This document shows positions 17,540 to 26,571 of a stretch of 64,000 bases of DNA, piece by piece; within the stretch, counting starts at the first letter, position 1, and every line of letters starts with the position of its first letter. The translations under genes were made by a program, and so were the position numbers. The stretch is taken from positions 976,246 to 1,040,245 of the forward strand of contig NZ_FNWD01000002.1 in assembly GCF_900104655.1 (NCBI RefSeq). Direction: 5' to 3'. Origin of the DNA: Millionella massiliensis. Its GTDB lineage: Bacteria; Bacteroidota; Bacteroidia; Bacteroidales; Rikenellaceae. The notes beneath the pieces were generated by a model. That model did no database searches and was not told the origin of the DNA. It saw only the letters and a list, made by a program, of their open reading frames with translations.

Positions 17540-17795
17540 GGACGGGTGGAGTATCTCCTAGCCATGATCGAGACCCTGACCGCGCCGGACGAAGTGTGGC
17601 TCAATACGAAACGGGGGAAAGCGTCTACGATAATTATACCTTGATTCGCTATTATCGAGATTCGGTTGTTGTCGTATGCTGTAAAATTGCAGGTGGGAAA
17701 GTAAATGAAGTCCGGACCTGGTTCCCTTTGATGGCAAAAAAAGCGTACAGGCGAACCACAGGAGGGAATTGTTAATCTATAACAAAAAGACCTCG
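17540..17795 (+). pseudogene. remnant of Mu-like phage head-morphogenesis protein, C-terminal PBECR-type domain
   Basis: Three plus-strand frames together give a recognisable C-terminus. Frame 1 (about 17547-17620) reads IETLTAPDEVWL. The next frame reads YTLIRYYRDSVVVVC and NEVRTWFPL (about 17630-17740). A further shift gives HRRELLIYNK (about 17758-17785). This order resembles the nuclease-like domain at the end of Mu gpF-type proteins in Bacteroidetes phages. At least two frameshifts and the missing N-terminus make it a dead fragment. The identification rests on remembered family patterns, so it is moderate. Confidence 0.5.
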
Positions 17796-17911
17796 GAATA
17801 ACCGAGGTCTTTGCGAGCTGACTTGGTTTGCGCTGTTATCGTGTCAGACTTTAGTCGGTCCCCATCGCTCGCTGGGTGCTGGCCGATTCGATTAACCGCA
17901 AACGTTCGCTT
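17783..17911 (-). ncRNA. structured small RNA, tandem copy A
   Basis: A predicted 128-nt transcript. The minus strand has a perfect -7 element TATATTTG at 17916-17923 and an intrinsic terminator at 17783-17812 (9-bp stem then five T). Inside, GUUUGCG (17897-17903) pairs with CGCAAAC (17826-17832). A hairpin exposes the loop motif GCGAGC (17867-17872), which can pair with GCUCGC (17813-17818) as a pseudoknot. No start codon with a convincing frame is seen. The family is not recognised. Confidence 0.7.
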
Positions 17912-17915
17912 ATTG

Positions 17916-17923
17916 CAAATATA
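17916..17923 (-). promoter_or_regulatory. -7 element of small RNA copy A
   Basis: Minus strand TATATTTG, exact consensus. A weak TTTAG lies about 20 bases upstream. Confidence 0.65.
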
Positions 17924-17963
17924 CAAAACCTCAAGAAACATCACTAAAGTTACTTGGAGTACA

Positions 17964-18092
17964 ACAAAAAAGCCTCCGAATAAATCGGAGGCTTAGATGA
18001 GTTCATAATCCCCTACGCTGGTTCACCAGCCGTCTCAGGCACCCATCACTCACAAGGGTACGTAAGCACTTACACCCGCAGGGAAATCACTT
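17964..18092 (-). ncRNA. structured small RNA, tandem copy B
   Basis: The most diverged copy in sequence, with the same layout: TATATTTG at 18097-18104 and a terminator with a 10-bp stem (17970-17979 with 17985-17994) then TTTTTT. UUCCCUGCG (18077-18085) pairs with CGUAGGGGA (18009-18017). Loop GUGAGU (18048-18053) can pair with ACUCAU (17997-18002). The helices are kept by different bases from copies A and C, which supports a functional RNA. Confidence 0.7.
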
Positions 18093-18096
18093 ACTG

Positions 18097-18104
18097 CAAA
18101 TATA
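18097..18104 (-). promoter_or_regulatory. -7 element of small RNA copy B
   Basis: Minus strand TATATTTG, exact consensus, 181 bases from the copy A element. Confidence 0.65.
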
Positions 18105-18145
18105 CGAAACTTCGGGATAAGATCACCGACAAGATACTAATATAC

Positions 18146-18274
18146 AATAAATAAAGCCTCCGAATAGATCGGAGGCTTTATGCGAGCTGACTAAACCTGC
18201 GCTGGTGATCCAGACTTCTCAGTCCCCATCGCTCGCTGGGTGTTGGCCGGTCATTAACCCACAGGTTTTCGCTT
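18146..18274 (-). ncRNA. structured small RNA, tandem copy C
   Basis: Same layout as A and B. The -7 element is TATATTTA (18279-18286, one mismatch). The terminator has a 12-bp stem (18152-18163 with 18169-18180) and a TTTATTTATT tail. AAACCUGUG (18260-18268) pairs with CGCAGGUUU (18193-18201). Loop GCGAGC (18231-18236) can pair with GCUCGC (18182-18187). The central GACUGAGAAGUC forms a short stem closed by a GAGA tetraloop. Confidence 0.7.
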
Positions 18275-18278
18275 ACTG

Positions 18279-18286
18279 TAAATATA
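18279..18286 (-). promoter_or_regulatory. -7 element of small RNA copy C
   Basis: Minus strand TATATTTA, 182 bases from the copy B element. Confidence 0.5.
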
Positions 18287-18303
18287 CGTAAATTCGATAC
18301 AAA

Positions 18304-18414
18304 ATGGGAGACTTTGAAACCTTACGTCGAAAAATAGCCGTCGCCTCAGAGCGAGTGCAGCTGAACGACACCCGGATCATCGCCGAAACGGCGACCGAAT
18401 ATTACAAGCAGTGA
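18304..18414 (+). pseudogene. possible fragment of Mu-like phage virion-morphogenesis gene
   Basis: A 36-codon frame beginning MGDFETLRRKIAVASE and ending ATEYYKQ before a TGA. The frame continues past the stop with FTTKYPLF, which suggests a truncated longer protein. The sequence resembles the start of small phage virion-morphogenesis proteins, which follow the gpF-like gene in Mu-like phages, matching the order seen here. Short length makes this tentative. Confidence 0.35.
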
Positions 18415-18516
18415 TTCACGACCAAATATCCATTATTTCACACCCCATATGCTTACACGGGGCTGCATCCATAAAGAACGAGTACACCTATTACCTTCAT
18501 AGAAATTTATCCCTGT

Positions 18517-18554
18517 AAAAAATTGGGGTCTGCCCTCATCAAAGGACAGACCCC
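18517..18554 (-). terminator. intrinsic terminator of V-ATPase operon
   Basis: GGGGTCTGTCC / GGGCAGACCCC hairpin (18524-18554), then a T-rich tract on the minus strand, 32 bases after the K-subunit stop. Confidence 0.85.
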
Positions 18555-18585
18555 GTCAAAAAGTTGTTTGTTTATCTTATCTAAA

Positions 18586-19056
<471 letters not shown>

Positions 19057-19170
19057 TTATTTGTTTGTTTAATTTTTCATTTCGTGCAACGGGTCGGGAG
19101 TGGTTCGATTCCAGGAGTCGGAATAACGCCGACTCACCCGGAACCTGCCTCCCCGCACTCCCCCGGTGCG

Positions 19171-20994
19171 TTACTTTTCGGCGTGTTTGAAGGGGGTGAA
19201 TTTACGCCCACCGCCTTCGAAGCCGGCATTCTTGTAGAACTCCACGAAGGTCAGACGCACCGGATGGACAAAGGCGCCCAGCGCACTGATAAAGATATTC
19301 AGTCCGTGACCGATCAACAGGATCACGGCCATGAAGATCCAGCTCAGTACGGGGATATTGCCGCTCAGACCGACTGAAAGCGCGTTGAACACCTGCCCGA
19401 TGATCGCACCGCAGAGGCCGATGGCGAACAGCCGGACGTAAGAGACGAGGTCGCCGACCACGCCGGTTGCCATTTCGTAGCAGCTGTACAGACCGGCCCC
19501 GACGTTGATAAACGGGTTTTTGTGGGGCGAGTTGAAGAAGAAGATCAGCACTCCGGCGATGGCGAGCAGCACGTAGAAAAGGATGCTCGTTCCGGGTATT
19601 ACGCCGAGCAGCACCAGAATACCGCTGATCATCAGGATGACCCACCCAAGCGTCGAAAGCCCGTAGAGGAAGCTGCCATTCTGTTTGGTACGGTTGAAGA
19701 TGCGGACGATCTGGCCGAAGAGGATCTGGGCGGCACCCAGTCCGACAGCCACGTTGAACATGTTGTCGTTCGACACAAAATACTGTTTGAACTCAACGAG
19801 CGCAGGCATCTTGGCCAGTTCGAGACCGAAAAGGTTTCCGGTGAGCAGGCCGAAGAAGACGGCCGCAATGTTCAAGAACAGGGCCAGCCAGGCGAAGTCG
19901 CGGAACTTGACCGGGATCTTGCGCCACAGCAGTACGATCGCCAGGATGAAGAGCAGCCCGTAACCGGCATCGCCGAAACACATCCCGAAGAAGAGCATGA
20001 AAAAAGGCGCAAAGAAGGGCGTCATATCCAGCTCGTTGTACTTGGGCAACATGTAGAGCGATCCGATCGGTTCGAACAGACGGGCAAAGAAGTGGTTCTT
20101 GAGTTTGATGGGCGGATTCTCTTCGGCTTTGGCCTGAGCCGATTCGTAGATCACGCCTTCGGCATCGAGGAAGGCCTCGACCTGCTGCCGGTTGGGAGCC
20201 ACGGACCACGCTTCGACGATTTTGATGGTTCCATCGGCGAAGGATTCACCGGCATTGACCGCATCGTCAAACATGACCTGGTCTTTCATCTTCAGGTAGT
20301 CGGCCCAGATGGCATCGCGCGACAAAGCGGCACGGGCCACCGTGGCCTGCTGTTCGGCCTCCTCCTTCAGGTAACCTTCGATCTGGGCCTCTTTCTGCGA
20401 GAAACTCATCTCGGGGGCTTTGAGTTCGACCACGGCACTGCCCAGGTCGAGCGGTTCGGGGAGGGTGCCGACGGGGGTCGGCTGAGCCACGACGAAGTAG
20501 GTCTCTCCGCCGGCGGTCTGCGCTATGACCTGAATGGCATAGTCACGTTCCCACTCGGAGTTGTACTGTTTGGTGGCTACTTCGAAAAAGCGCAGCGCGA
20601 TACCGTCCTGCTCGCGCAGACGTTTGATTTCGTCGGGATCGAATTCACCCCACAAGGCAAGTTCGTCGAGTTCGGCGGTCGCTTTGGCACGCATCGTTTC
20701 GAGTTGGTCGATGCGTTCGGCGGCCGCTTCATAGGCTTCGACGGCCTGGGCTACGGTGTCGAACGGCGCTTCGGGACTCTGCCCATCGCCAGCCTCGGCA
20801 GGCTTGATGGAGCCCAGACGCTGCCAGACGGTCCGATAGCGATCCGACTCGGCCACCAGGTCACGCACCTGTTGGGGTGCGTCCCAGTCGCGGAGCGTGA
20901 TATCGACCATGCCCAACTCGCGGAGCTTTTCCATAAAGGGCTTCACATCGCCGTGGTACAACAACAGGTCGTACCGTATCATCGGTTCTATCAT
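19171..20994 (-). CDS. atpI: V-type ATPase subunit I (stator/a subunit)
   Basis: A 607-residue membrane subunit forming the ion half-channels and the peripheral-stalk contact. The first 320 residues are soluble and helical with coiled-coil character. The rest has about seven to eight membrane helices, from FFAPFFMLFFGMCFGDAGYG to SYVRLFAIGLCGAIIGQVFN and NIFISALGAFVHPVRLTFVEFY. The Arg in SYVRLFA and the HPVRLTFVEF block are the family's ion-path landmarks. Its ATG overlaps the D-subunit TGA by ATGA. Confidence 0.93.
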   Translation of the reverse strand: MIEPMIRYDLLLYHGDVKPFMEKLRELGMVDITLRDWDAPQQVRDLVAESDRYRTVWQRLGSIKPAEAGDGQSPEAPFDTVAQAVEAYEAAAERIDQLETMRAKATAELDELALWGEFDPDEIKRLREQDGIALRFFEVATKQYNSEWERDYAIQVIAQTAGGETYFVVAQPTPVGTLPEPLDLGSAVVELKAPEMSFSQKEAQIEGYLKEEAEQQATVARAALSRDAIWADYLKMKDQVMFDDAVNAGESFADGTIKIVEAWSVAPNRQQVEAFLDAEGVIYESAQAKAEENPPIKLKNHFFARLFEPIGSLYMLPKYNELDMTPFFAPFFMLFFGMCFGDAGYGLLFILAIVLLWRKIPVKFRDFAWLALFLNIAAVFFGLLTGNLFGLELAKMPALVEFKQYFVSNDNMFNVAVGLGAAQILFGQIVRIFNRTKQNGSFLYGLSTLGWVILMISGILVLLGVIPGTSILFYVLLAIAGVLIFFFNSPHKNPFINVGAGLYSCYEMATGVVGDLVSYVRLFAIGLCGAIIGQVFNALSVGLSGNIPVLSWIFMAVILLIGHGLNIFISALGAFVHPVRLTFVEFYKNAGFEGGGRKFTPFKHAEK

Positions 20995-21587
20995 ATCGCT
21001 GCCTCCGCTTCAAGTCTGGATTTAACAATCTTTTGCGACGATTTGGAGAGGTTCTCCTCGTCTTCGAGGAAGCGTTTGATCTTTCGGATCGCTTCCTGAT
21101 AGCCCGGGATCTGCACCTTTTCGTAGAGGTTCACCTTTTGGGTGGTTTTTTTGCGGGCTTTTTCGAGCAGTTCCATCTTCCGCTGGTAGAAGTCGCTCTC
21201 GACGCCCAGGCGGGCCAGCTCCTTGAGAATCCGCACCCCGTCGGCAATCCACAGCGGAGCGCTGAAGAGGTTGTAGGGTTTCTCGATGTACTGGATGTCC
21301 TCCAGCACGGGGATCTGGACGCCGGCAATCTTCTGGGTGCCGAATTTCACGTCTTTGACCTCGATCAACGAGCGGTCGAACTCGCCCCACAACTGCACCA
21401 TGTAGTCATACTCGGCCATGGTCTTGTCCAGTTTCGCCTTGAGGCGGGTCATCTGGTCCTTGGCCTTTTTGACCTCGGAGCGCAGGGCGGATTCTTTGCT
21501 CTTGATGGTGGGCAAAGCCTTCTGCCGCATGGTGAGCTGTTTACCCAGCTCGCCGAGGGCGGTTTTGTTATATTGAAATTTTATCAT
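20991..21587 (-). CDS. atpD: V-type ATPase subunit D (central stalk)
   Basis: A 198-residue rotor shaft protein with long N- and C-terminal helices (KFQYNKTALGELGKQLTMRQKAL and KVNLYEKVQIPGYQEAIRKIKRFL). ATG 21587 (MIKFQYNK) is used instead of an open extension to 21614, because the family begins with this helix. It is coupled to the I subunit through an ATGA overlap and lies about 100 bases after subunit B. Confidence 0.9.
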   Translation of the reverse strand: MIKFQYNKTALGELGKQLTMRQKALPTIKSKESALRSEVKKAKDQMTRLKAKLDKTMAEYDYMVQLWGEFDRSLIEVKDVKFGTQKIAGVQIPVLEDIQYIEKPYNLFSAPLWIADGVRILKELARLGVESDFYQRKMELLEKARKKTTQKVNLYEKVQIPGYQEAIRKIKRFLEDEENLSKSSQKIVKSRLEAEAAI

Positions 21588-21687
21588 CTCTCTTCCCTGG
21601 TTGTTATCCGTCATTCGGGGCAGACCGCGGCGCGCGACGACGGGGGTTCCGTCCGGTCACGCCCTCCGGTCGGGTTCTGCCGGACGT

Positions 21688-23076
21688 TTAATTTTCGGGA
21701 GCGGCTTCGAGCGCATCGCCGGTCTTGGCGGCCGCTGCTTTCACATTGCGCCCGGCATCCACTTTGGGCCAGTATTTCTTGAGGATCGACTCTTTGATGG
21801 CCACCTCGCTGGGCGAGAAGTATTTGGCAAAGAGTTTCCACGCGGTATCGAGCATCTGGTTGATGTCGATGTTGATGTCGATGGCCAGCAGCTGTTCGGA
21901 GTACTCCTTGGCGAAGGAGAGGGTACGCTGGTCGTAGTCCGAGAGGTCGAAACCGTTTTCGAGTTTGGTGCGGGCGTTGGCGGCGTCGGAGTAGAGACGC
22001 ACGGCAGCGTTCATCACCTGCGGGTGGTCTTCGCGGGTCTTCTTGCCGATCACGAGCTGTTTCAGACGCGAGAGCGAACGGAACGGGTCCACGATCACCT
22101 TCCCGATTTCGGCGTCGTTACGCAGGAACAACTGACCTTCGGTGATGTAACCTGTGTTGTCGGGGATGGCGTGGGTAATATCGCCGTCGTTCAGGGTGGT
22201 CACAGCCAGAATGGTGATCGAACCGCCGCTGGGGAGCTGCACGGCCTTTTCATAGATCTTGGCCAGGTCGGAATAGAGCGAACCGGGCATGGAGTCTTTC
22301 GACGGGATCTGGTCCATACGGTTCGACACGATGGCCAGCGCGTCGGCATAGAGGGTCATGTCGGTCAGCAGCACGAGCACCTTCTCGCCTTTGTCCACGG
22401 CGAAGTATTCGGCGGCGGTCAGCGCCATGTCGGGCACCAGCAGACGTTCCACCGGGGGATTGTCGGTCGTGTTCACGAACGAGACGATACGGTCCAGCAC
22501 GCCGGCGTTGTCAAAGACGTTTTTGTAGTAGAGGTAGTCGTCGTTCGTAAGGCCCATCCCGCCGAGGATGATCTTATCGACCTGCGCACGGAGGGCGACC
22601 ATGGCCATCACCTGGTTATAGGGCTGGTTGGGGTCGGCGAAGAAGGGGATCTTCTGTCCGGACACGAGGGTGTTGTTCAGGTCGATACCGGCGATACCGG
22701 TGGCGATCAGTTCGGAGGGTTGCTTACGTTTATAGGGGTTGACGGTCGGACCGCCGATTTCGCGTTCTTCGCCTTCGATCGGGGCACCGTCGAGCGGCTC
22801 GCCGTAGGCGTTGAAGAAGCGCCCGGCCAGTTCGTCACTTACCTTGAGCATCGGGGGATGGTGCAGGAAGACCACTTCGGCGTCGGTCGGGATCCCCTCG
22901 GTTCCGGAGAAGACTTGGAGGGTCACGCTATCGCCGGCCACCTTCACCACTTGCGCCAGACGTCCGGCCACGGTGGCCAGTTCGTCGTTGGCGGCGCCTT
23001 CTGCTTTCAGGGTCACTGTGGCCTTGGTGATGGCCGACAGTTTGGTATATATTTTCTGAAATCCTTGAGTCTCCAT
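21688..23076 (-). CDS. atpB: V-type ATPase subunit B
   Basis: The non-catalytic head subunit, 462 residues. The nucleotide site region reads GQKIPFFADPNQPYNQV and lacks a Walker A lysine, as expected for B. LVLLTDMTLYADALAIVSNRMDQIPS and GSITILAVTTLNDGDITHAIPDNTGYI are B-subunit signatures. The last 40 residues are an Ala-rich tail. It starts 6 bases after the A-subunit stop. Confidence 0.93.
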   Translation of the reverse strand: METQGFQKIYTKLSAITKATVTLKAEGAANDELATVAGRLAQVVKVAGDSVTLQVFSGTEGIPTDAEVVFLHHPPMLKVSDELAGRFFNAYGEPLDGAPIEGEEREIGGPTVNPYKRKQPSELIATGIAGIDLNNTLVSGQKIPFFADPNQPYNQVMAMVALRAQVDKIILGGMGLTNDDYLYYKNVFDNAGVLDRIVSFVNTTDNPPVERLLVPDMALTAAEYFAVDKGEKVLVLLTDMTLYADALAIVSNRMDQIPSKDSMPGSLYSDLAKIYEKAVQLPSGGSITILAVTTLNDGDITHAIPDNTGYITEGQLFLRNDAEIGKVIVDPFRSLSRLKQLVIGKKTREDHPQVMNAAVRLYSDAANARTKLENGFDLSDYDQRTLSFAKEYSEQLLAIDINIDINQMLDTAWKLFAKYFSPSEVAIKESILKKYWPKVDAGRNVKAAAAKTGDALEAAPEN

Positions 23077-23082
23077 ATCCTG

Positions 23083-24843
23083 TTAGTTCTGTTGTTCTTT
23101 AAGAATATCCTGCACGGCGGCGTAGTGACGTTTGAAGTCGTCGCTCTCGAAGGCGGAGAAGTTCATCTGCCGCAGTTCGTTGATCAGACGTTTATAGTAA
23201 GTCACACACGCTTCGAAGTCGTCGAAGTGGAACGTGCGGCCACAGATGTCCATCACCAGATTGAACATGTAAACCTGACGCTCCATCGGGCAGTTGGCGT
23301 CGGTGGGGTCGAACGAGTCCTGCTGCAGGATGATGAAGTCGAGCAGTTCGGATTTCCAGTAACGGTCGTGATACTCGACGGGCACACCGTCGTCGCCCAG
23401 GATGTTGATCTGTTCGAAGGCTTCCTTACCGCGCTGCACCATCGATTTGGAGGCGAGCACTTTGGTTACCCAGTCGTCGCCGTAGTTTTTGTCGAGGTAC
23501 TCGATGATTTCGGGATATTCGAGGTATTTCGAGTAGCTTTCGAGGGGGTCGATGGCGGGGTAGCGTTTGGAGTCGGCACGTCCCTGCGAGAGGGCGTAGA
23601 AGCATCGGGCTGCCTTTTTGGTCGACTCGGTCACGGGTTCCTTGAGGTTACCGCCAGCGGGCGATACGGTACCGATAAAGGTGACGGAACCGGTCTCCCC
23701 GTTATTGAGGAAGACGAAGCCGGCACGGGCGTAGAAGTTGGAGATAATGGCCGAGAGGTCCACCGGGAAAGCGTCCTGACCAGGCAACTCTTCCAGACGG
23801 TTACTCATCTCACGGAGGGCCTGTGCCCAACGCGAGGTGGAGTCGGCCAGCAGCAGCACTTTATAACCCATGGCGCGGTAGTATTCGCCGATGGTCATGG
23901 CGGTGTAGACGGAGGCTTCACGAGCCGACACGGGCATGTTGGAGGTGTTGGCGATGATGGTGGTACGCTCCATCAGTTTACGGCCGGTGCGGGGGTCGTC
24001 GAGTTCGGGGAATTCGACAAAGGTTTCCACCACTTCGTTGGCACGTTCACCGCAGGCGGCCACGAGGATCACGTCGGCATTGGCCTGTTTCGAGATCCCG
24101 TGCTGCAGCACGGTCTTACCGGCACCGAACGGGCCGGGGATAAAGCCGGTACCGCCTTCGGCGATGGGGTTGAAGGTGTCGATGGCGCGGAAACCGGTCT
24201 CCATGGTTTTGAAGGGACGCGGTTTATCCTTGTAGGCCGTAACGGCCACCTTCACGGGCCATTTCTGGATCATCGTGATGTTGTGTTCGCCGCCGTCGGC
24301 GTCGACGATCGTCGCGACGGTATCGGTGATTTTGTAGTTACCGGCGGGTGCGATCCACTTGAGCCGGTAGGTTCCTTCCATCTTGAAGGGCACCATGATC
24401 TTGTGCTGTAGCCATCCTTCGGGCACCCAGCCGAGCCAGTCGCCGGCGCGCACTTCCTGATTTTCGGCAGCCACCAGCGGGGTGAAATCCCACCGGGACT
24501 CGAAATCGAGCGGGTCGTTGTACTCGCCGCGTTTGAGGAATACGCCTTCCATGGCTTTGAGGTCGTTTTGCAGACCGTCGTAGATGCGGGTCAGGATACC
24601 CGGCCCGAGGGTCGCTTCGAGCATGTGGCCTTCGAATTCGACGCGGGTTCCGCCGCGCAGACCGCGGGTGCTTTCGAATACCTGTACATAAGCGTTGTCG
24701 CCGTTCACTTTGATTACCTCGGCCATCAGCCGGACACCGCCGTCCATCAGGATGTAGCAGATTTCGTTCTGCGACACCGGACCGGAAGTCTTGACTGTCA
24801 CCAGGTTGGCAATGATGCCGATTACTTCGCCCGTTGTTTTCAT
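23083..24843 (-). CDS. atpA: V-type ATPase subunit A (catalytic)
   Basis: The catalytic head subunit, 586 residues. The P-loop GPFGAGKTVLQHG is at about 235-247, preceded by the V-type non-homologous insert (about 110-190). ACGERANEVVETFVEFPEL, ADSTSRWAQALREMSNRLEELPGQ and the SPAGGNLKEPVTESTKKAARCF block are family signatures. Upstream lies an unusual 678-base gap that separates it from the DUF2764 gene. Confidence 0.95.
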   Translation of the reverse strand: MKTTGEVIGIIANLVTVKTSGPVSQNEICYILMDGGVRLMAEVIKVNGDNAYVQVFESTRGLRGGTRVEFEGHMLEATLGPGILTRIYDGLQNDLKAMEGVFLKRGEYNDPLDFESRWDFTPLVAAENQEVRAGDWLGWVPEGWLQHKIMVPFKMEGTYRLKWIAPAGNYKITDTVATIVDADGGEHNITMIQKWPVKVAVTAYKDKPRPFKTMETGFRAIDTFNPIAEGGTGFIPGPFGAGKTVLQHGISKQANADVILVAACGERANEVVETFVEFPELDDPRTGRKLMERTTIIANTSNMPVSAREASVYTAMTIGEYYRAMGYKVLLLADSTSRWAQALREMSNRLEELPGQDAFPVDLSAIISNFYARAGFVFLNNGETGSVTFIGTVSPAGGNLKEPVTESTKKAARCFYALSQGRADSKRYPAIDPLESYSKYLEYPEIIEYLDKNYGDDWVTKVLASKSMVQRGKEAFEQINILGDDGVPVEYHDRYWKSELLDFIILQQDSFDPTDANCPMERQVYMFNLVMDICGRTFHFDDFEACVTYYKRLINELRQMNFSAFESDDFKRHYAAVQDILKEQQN

Positions 24844-25521
24844 TTATGGTCGTTTTTACTTTTTGTTGTCGTTTGCTTGTTGTATGCCTCACGCGGGGTG
24901 AGGCTTCCGCCTCGGAGAGACGCTCTGTGCCGAAGCAACAGACAGGCTCCGGAGGTTACCGGTTTGTCGGGAGCAGCGGTTTGAGCCCAAGAAAGATCTG
25001 CATCGGGTACCGGACGGGATTGTATCTCAGCCGTAAATCGCAGGTGCACGCCGGACAGTTTCGCGGGCCTTATTCTACCTCGCCAGCCCTTTCCTGCACC
25101 CTCCAGCCTTTCTCCACCAACCCCATCCACTCTTCCCCTCACACAATTTCGCTGCCTTCTAAAGGCTTGCCCCTTCCACTCGGCAACTTCCACTGCTCAC
25201 ACGGGGTATTCCCTCTTCAATGCCTTTTCGGACCATTCTCCAAAAGCCTCTCCGTTCACCAGTCCCCTTCTCGCCGTTTTTGGTTGGCCCCACACGTTCA
25301 CCCTCTCTCACTGCATTCATCTCGAATGACTGCATGCCTTGCGGCTTCGGACATCCCCCACGTCAGCTTCAATCCCGTACACATTGCCGTCTGCATTGTT
25401 TTCCTCCGCACCACGCACCTCTGCCCTCTCGTCCCTTTCACCTTCTCCTTCTCCGTGGCCTCCCCTCTCTCGTCCCCCGTACGGCCGTCTTTATTACCGG
25501 CCCACCGGGGACAGACAGGGA
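24844..25521. other. 678-base gap inside the V-ATPase operon
   Basis: No gene is supported on either strand. The minus strand is markedly GA-rich. A 6-bp hairpin lies at 24886-24904 (GCCTCA/TGAGGC). No terminator and no exact TAnnTTTG were found ahead of subunit A. Confidence 0.5.
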
Positions 25522-26520
25522 TTAGTATTGAACTCCGACGGACGCTGCGATCTTTTCGGGATCGGTCAGTCCGGACACCATGTCGCGGAAGTTCGTGCGT
25601 CCGCGTTCGGTGTCGAGCGAAGCCCAACGATGGAGGATATTGAGTCGGATCAGGTAGTTCATGACGCGTCCGATGCCGAAATAGTCGTGTTCAGCCAGGG
25701 AGTCGGCCATGACACACCGAAGTTCGTCCATCTTGCGTTCGCGTTCCACGAAATCTTCGGTGTCGAGTACCTGAAGCAGGGGTTCGGTATAGATAAAGTG
25801 ATCTTTCAGCCCGAAATCGGCAGCCTGACTGTTGATCAGGGCTTCACGCACTTCGCGGTTTTCTTCGACGATCATCGACTCTTTGGCTTCGGCCGGGAGT
25901 CCGAGCTGACGGGACTTGTAGGCAGCCACGATGTTCCGCGTCATGCGGTCGCAATCGGCCCACATGCGCAGGTACAGAGGCACGGCTCGGCGGGGACAGA
26001 GGTCCGAGAGCGAAAATCCCTTGCCGTCCGACACGGCTCCGCAGGTTTTGTAGAAACTGAGGTAGAGTTCGCGCTCGAGGTCTTCGATAGCGAGCGGCGC
26101 GATCTCTTCGGTTGCAGGATTGATCTCATCGGCGTTCGTCCGGTTCCGAAACCGGTCGATCACGAGTCGCAGGGCGCTCGGTACGGCCAGTGCCTGTTCG
26201 CGTTCGGCCAGCTCTTCGGGCAGGAGCTGCGACGCTCCGTCCTGCCCCTCCACGGTGCGGTCGACCAGCAGGGCGATATCGGCCGGGGTGAGGTTGCCGA
26301 GTTCGTTGAAGGGGAGTTTGGTCCCTTTGATGTATCCCACGATGTTCTCTATATCGTAGTAGGTATAGAGCAATTCCACCGCTCGTCGATCCTGGGGCGA
26401 GAGTGCGCCCATGATCTGCTTTTTGATCTCGGGAACGTCGATGCGCAGCCCCCCGGTGACGATGCCGTCAATATCGAAGGGGTACTCGGGCAGTCCCGCG
26501 ACCAGATAATAGTATTGCAT
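25522..26520 (-). CDS. DUF2764 V-ATPase accessory protein (probable C-subunit equivalent)
   Basis: A soluble helical protein of 332 residues. MQYYYLVAGLPEYPFDI, LLYTYYDIENIVGYIKG and DFGLKDHFIYTEPLLQVLD match DUF2764 (PF10962), found between E and A in Bacteroidetes and Chlamydia-type V-ATPase operons. By position it probably replaces subunit C/d, linking rotor and stalk. That role is inferred. It starts about 50 bases after the E subunit. Confidence 0.85.
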   Translation of the reverse strand: MQYYYLVAGLPEYPFDIDGIVTGGLRIDVPEIKKQIMGALSPQDRRAVELLYTYYDIENIVGYIKGTKLPFNELGNLTPADIALLVDRTVEGQDGASQLLPEELAEREQALAVPSALRLVIDRFRNRTNADEINPATEEIAPLAIEDLERELYLSFYKTCGAVSDGKGFSLSDLCPRRAVPLYLRMWADCDRMTRNIVAAYKSRQLGLPAEAKESMIVEENREVREALINSQAADFGLKDHFIYTEPLLQVLDTEDFVERERKMDELRCVMADSLAEHDYFGIGRVMNYLIRLNILHRWASLDTERGRTNFRDMVSGLTDPEKIAASVGVQY

Positions 26521-26571
26521 ACGTCTGATTTTACTGATGGGTTTGGATGGTCGGGTCCGTGCGCGAGGCGC

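Noticed and set aside
17783-18180. CRISPR array for the spaced repeats
   Set aside because: The units are long, structured and diverged, with terminators and promoters; there is no short identical repeat with unique spacers and no cas gene.
19095-19115. GGTTCGATTCC, a tRNA T-arm-like stretch
   Set aside because: No acceptor stem, anticodon arm or CCA can be formed around it.
21601-24411. 936-codon plus-strand open frame opposite V-ATPase A and B
   Set aside because: Antisense shadow of conserved genes.
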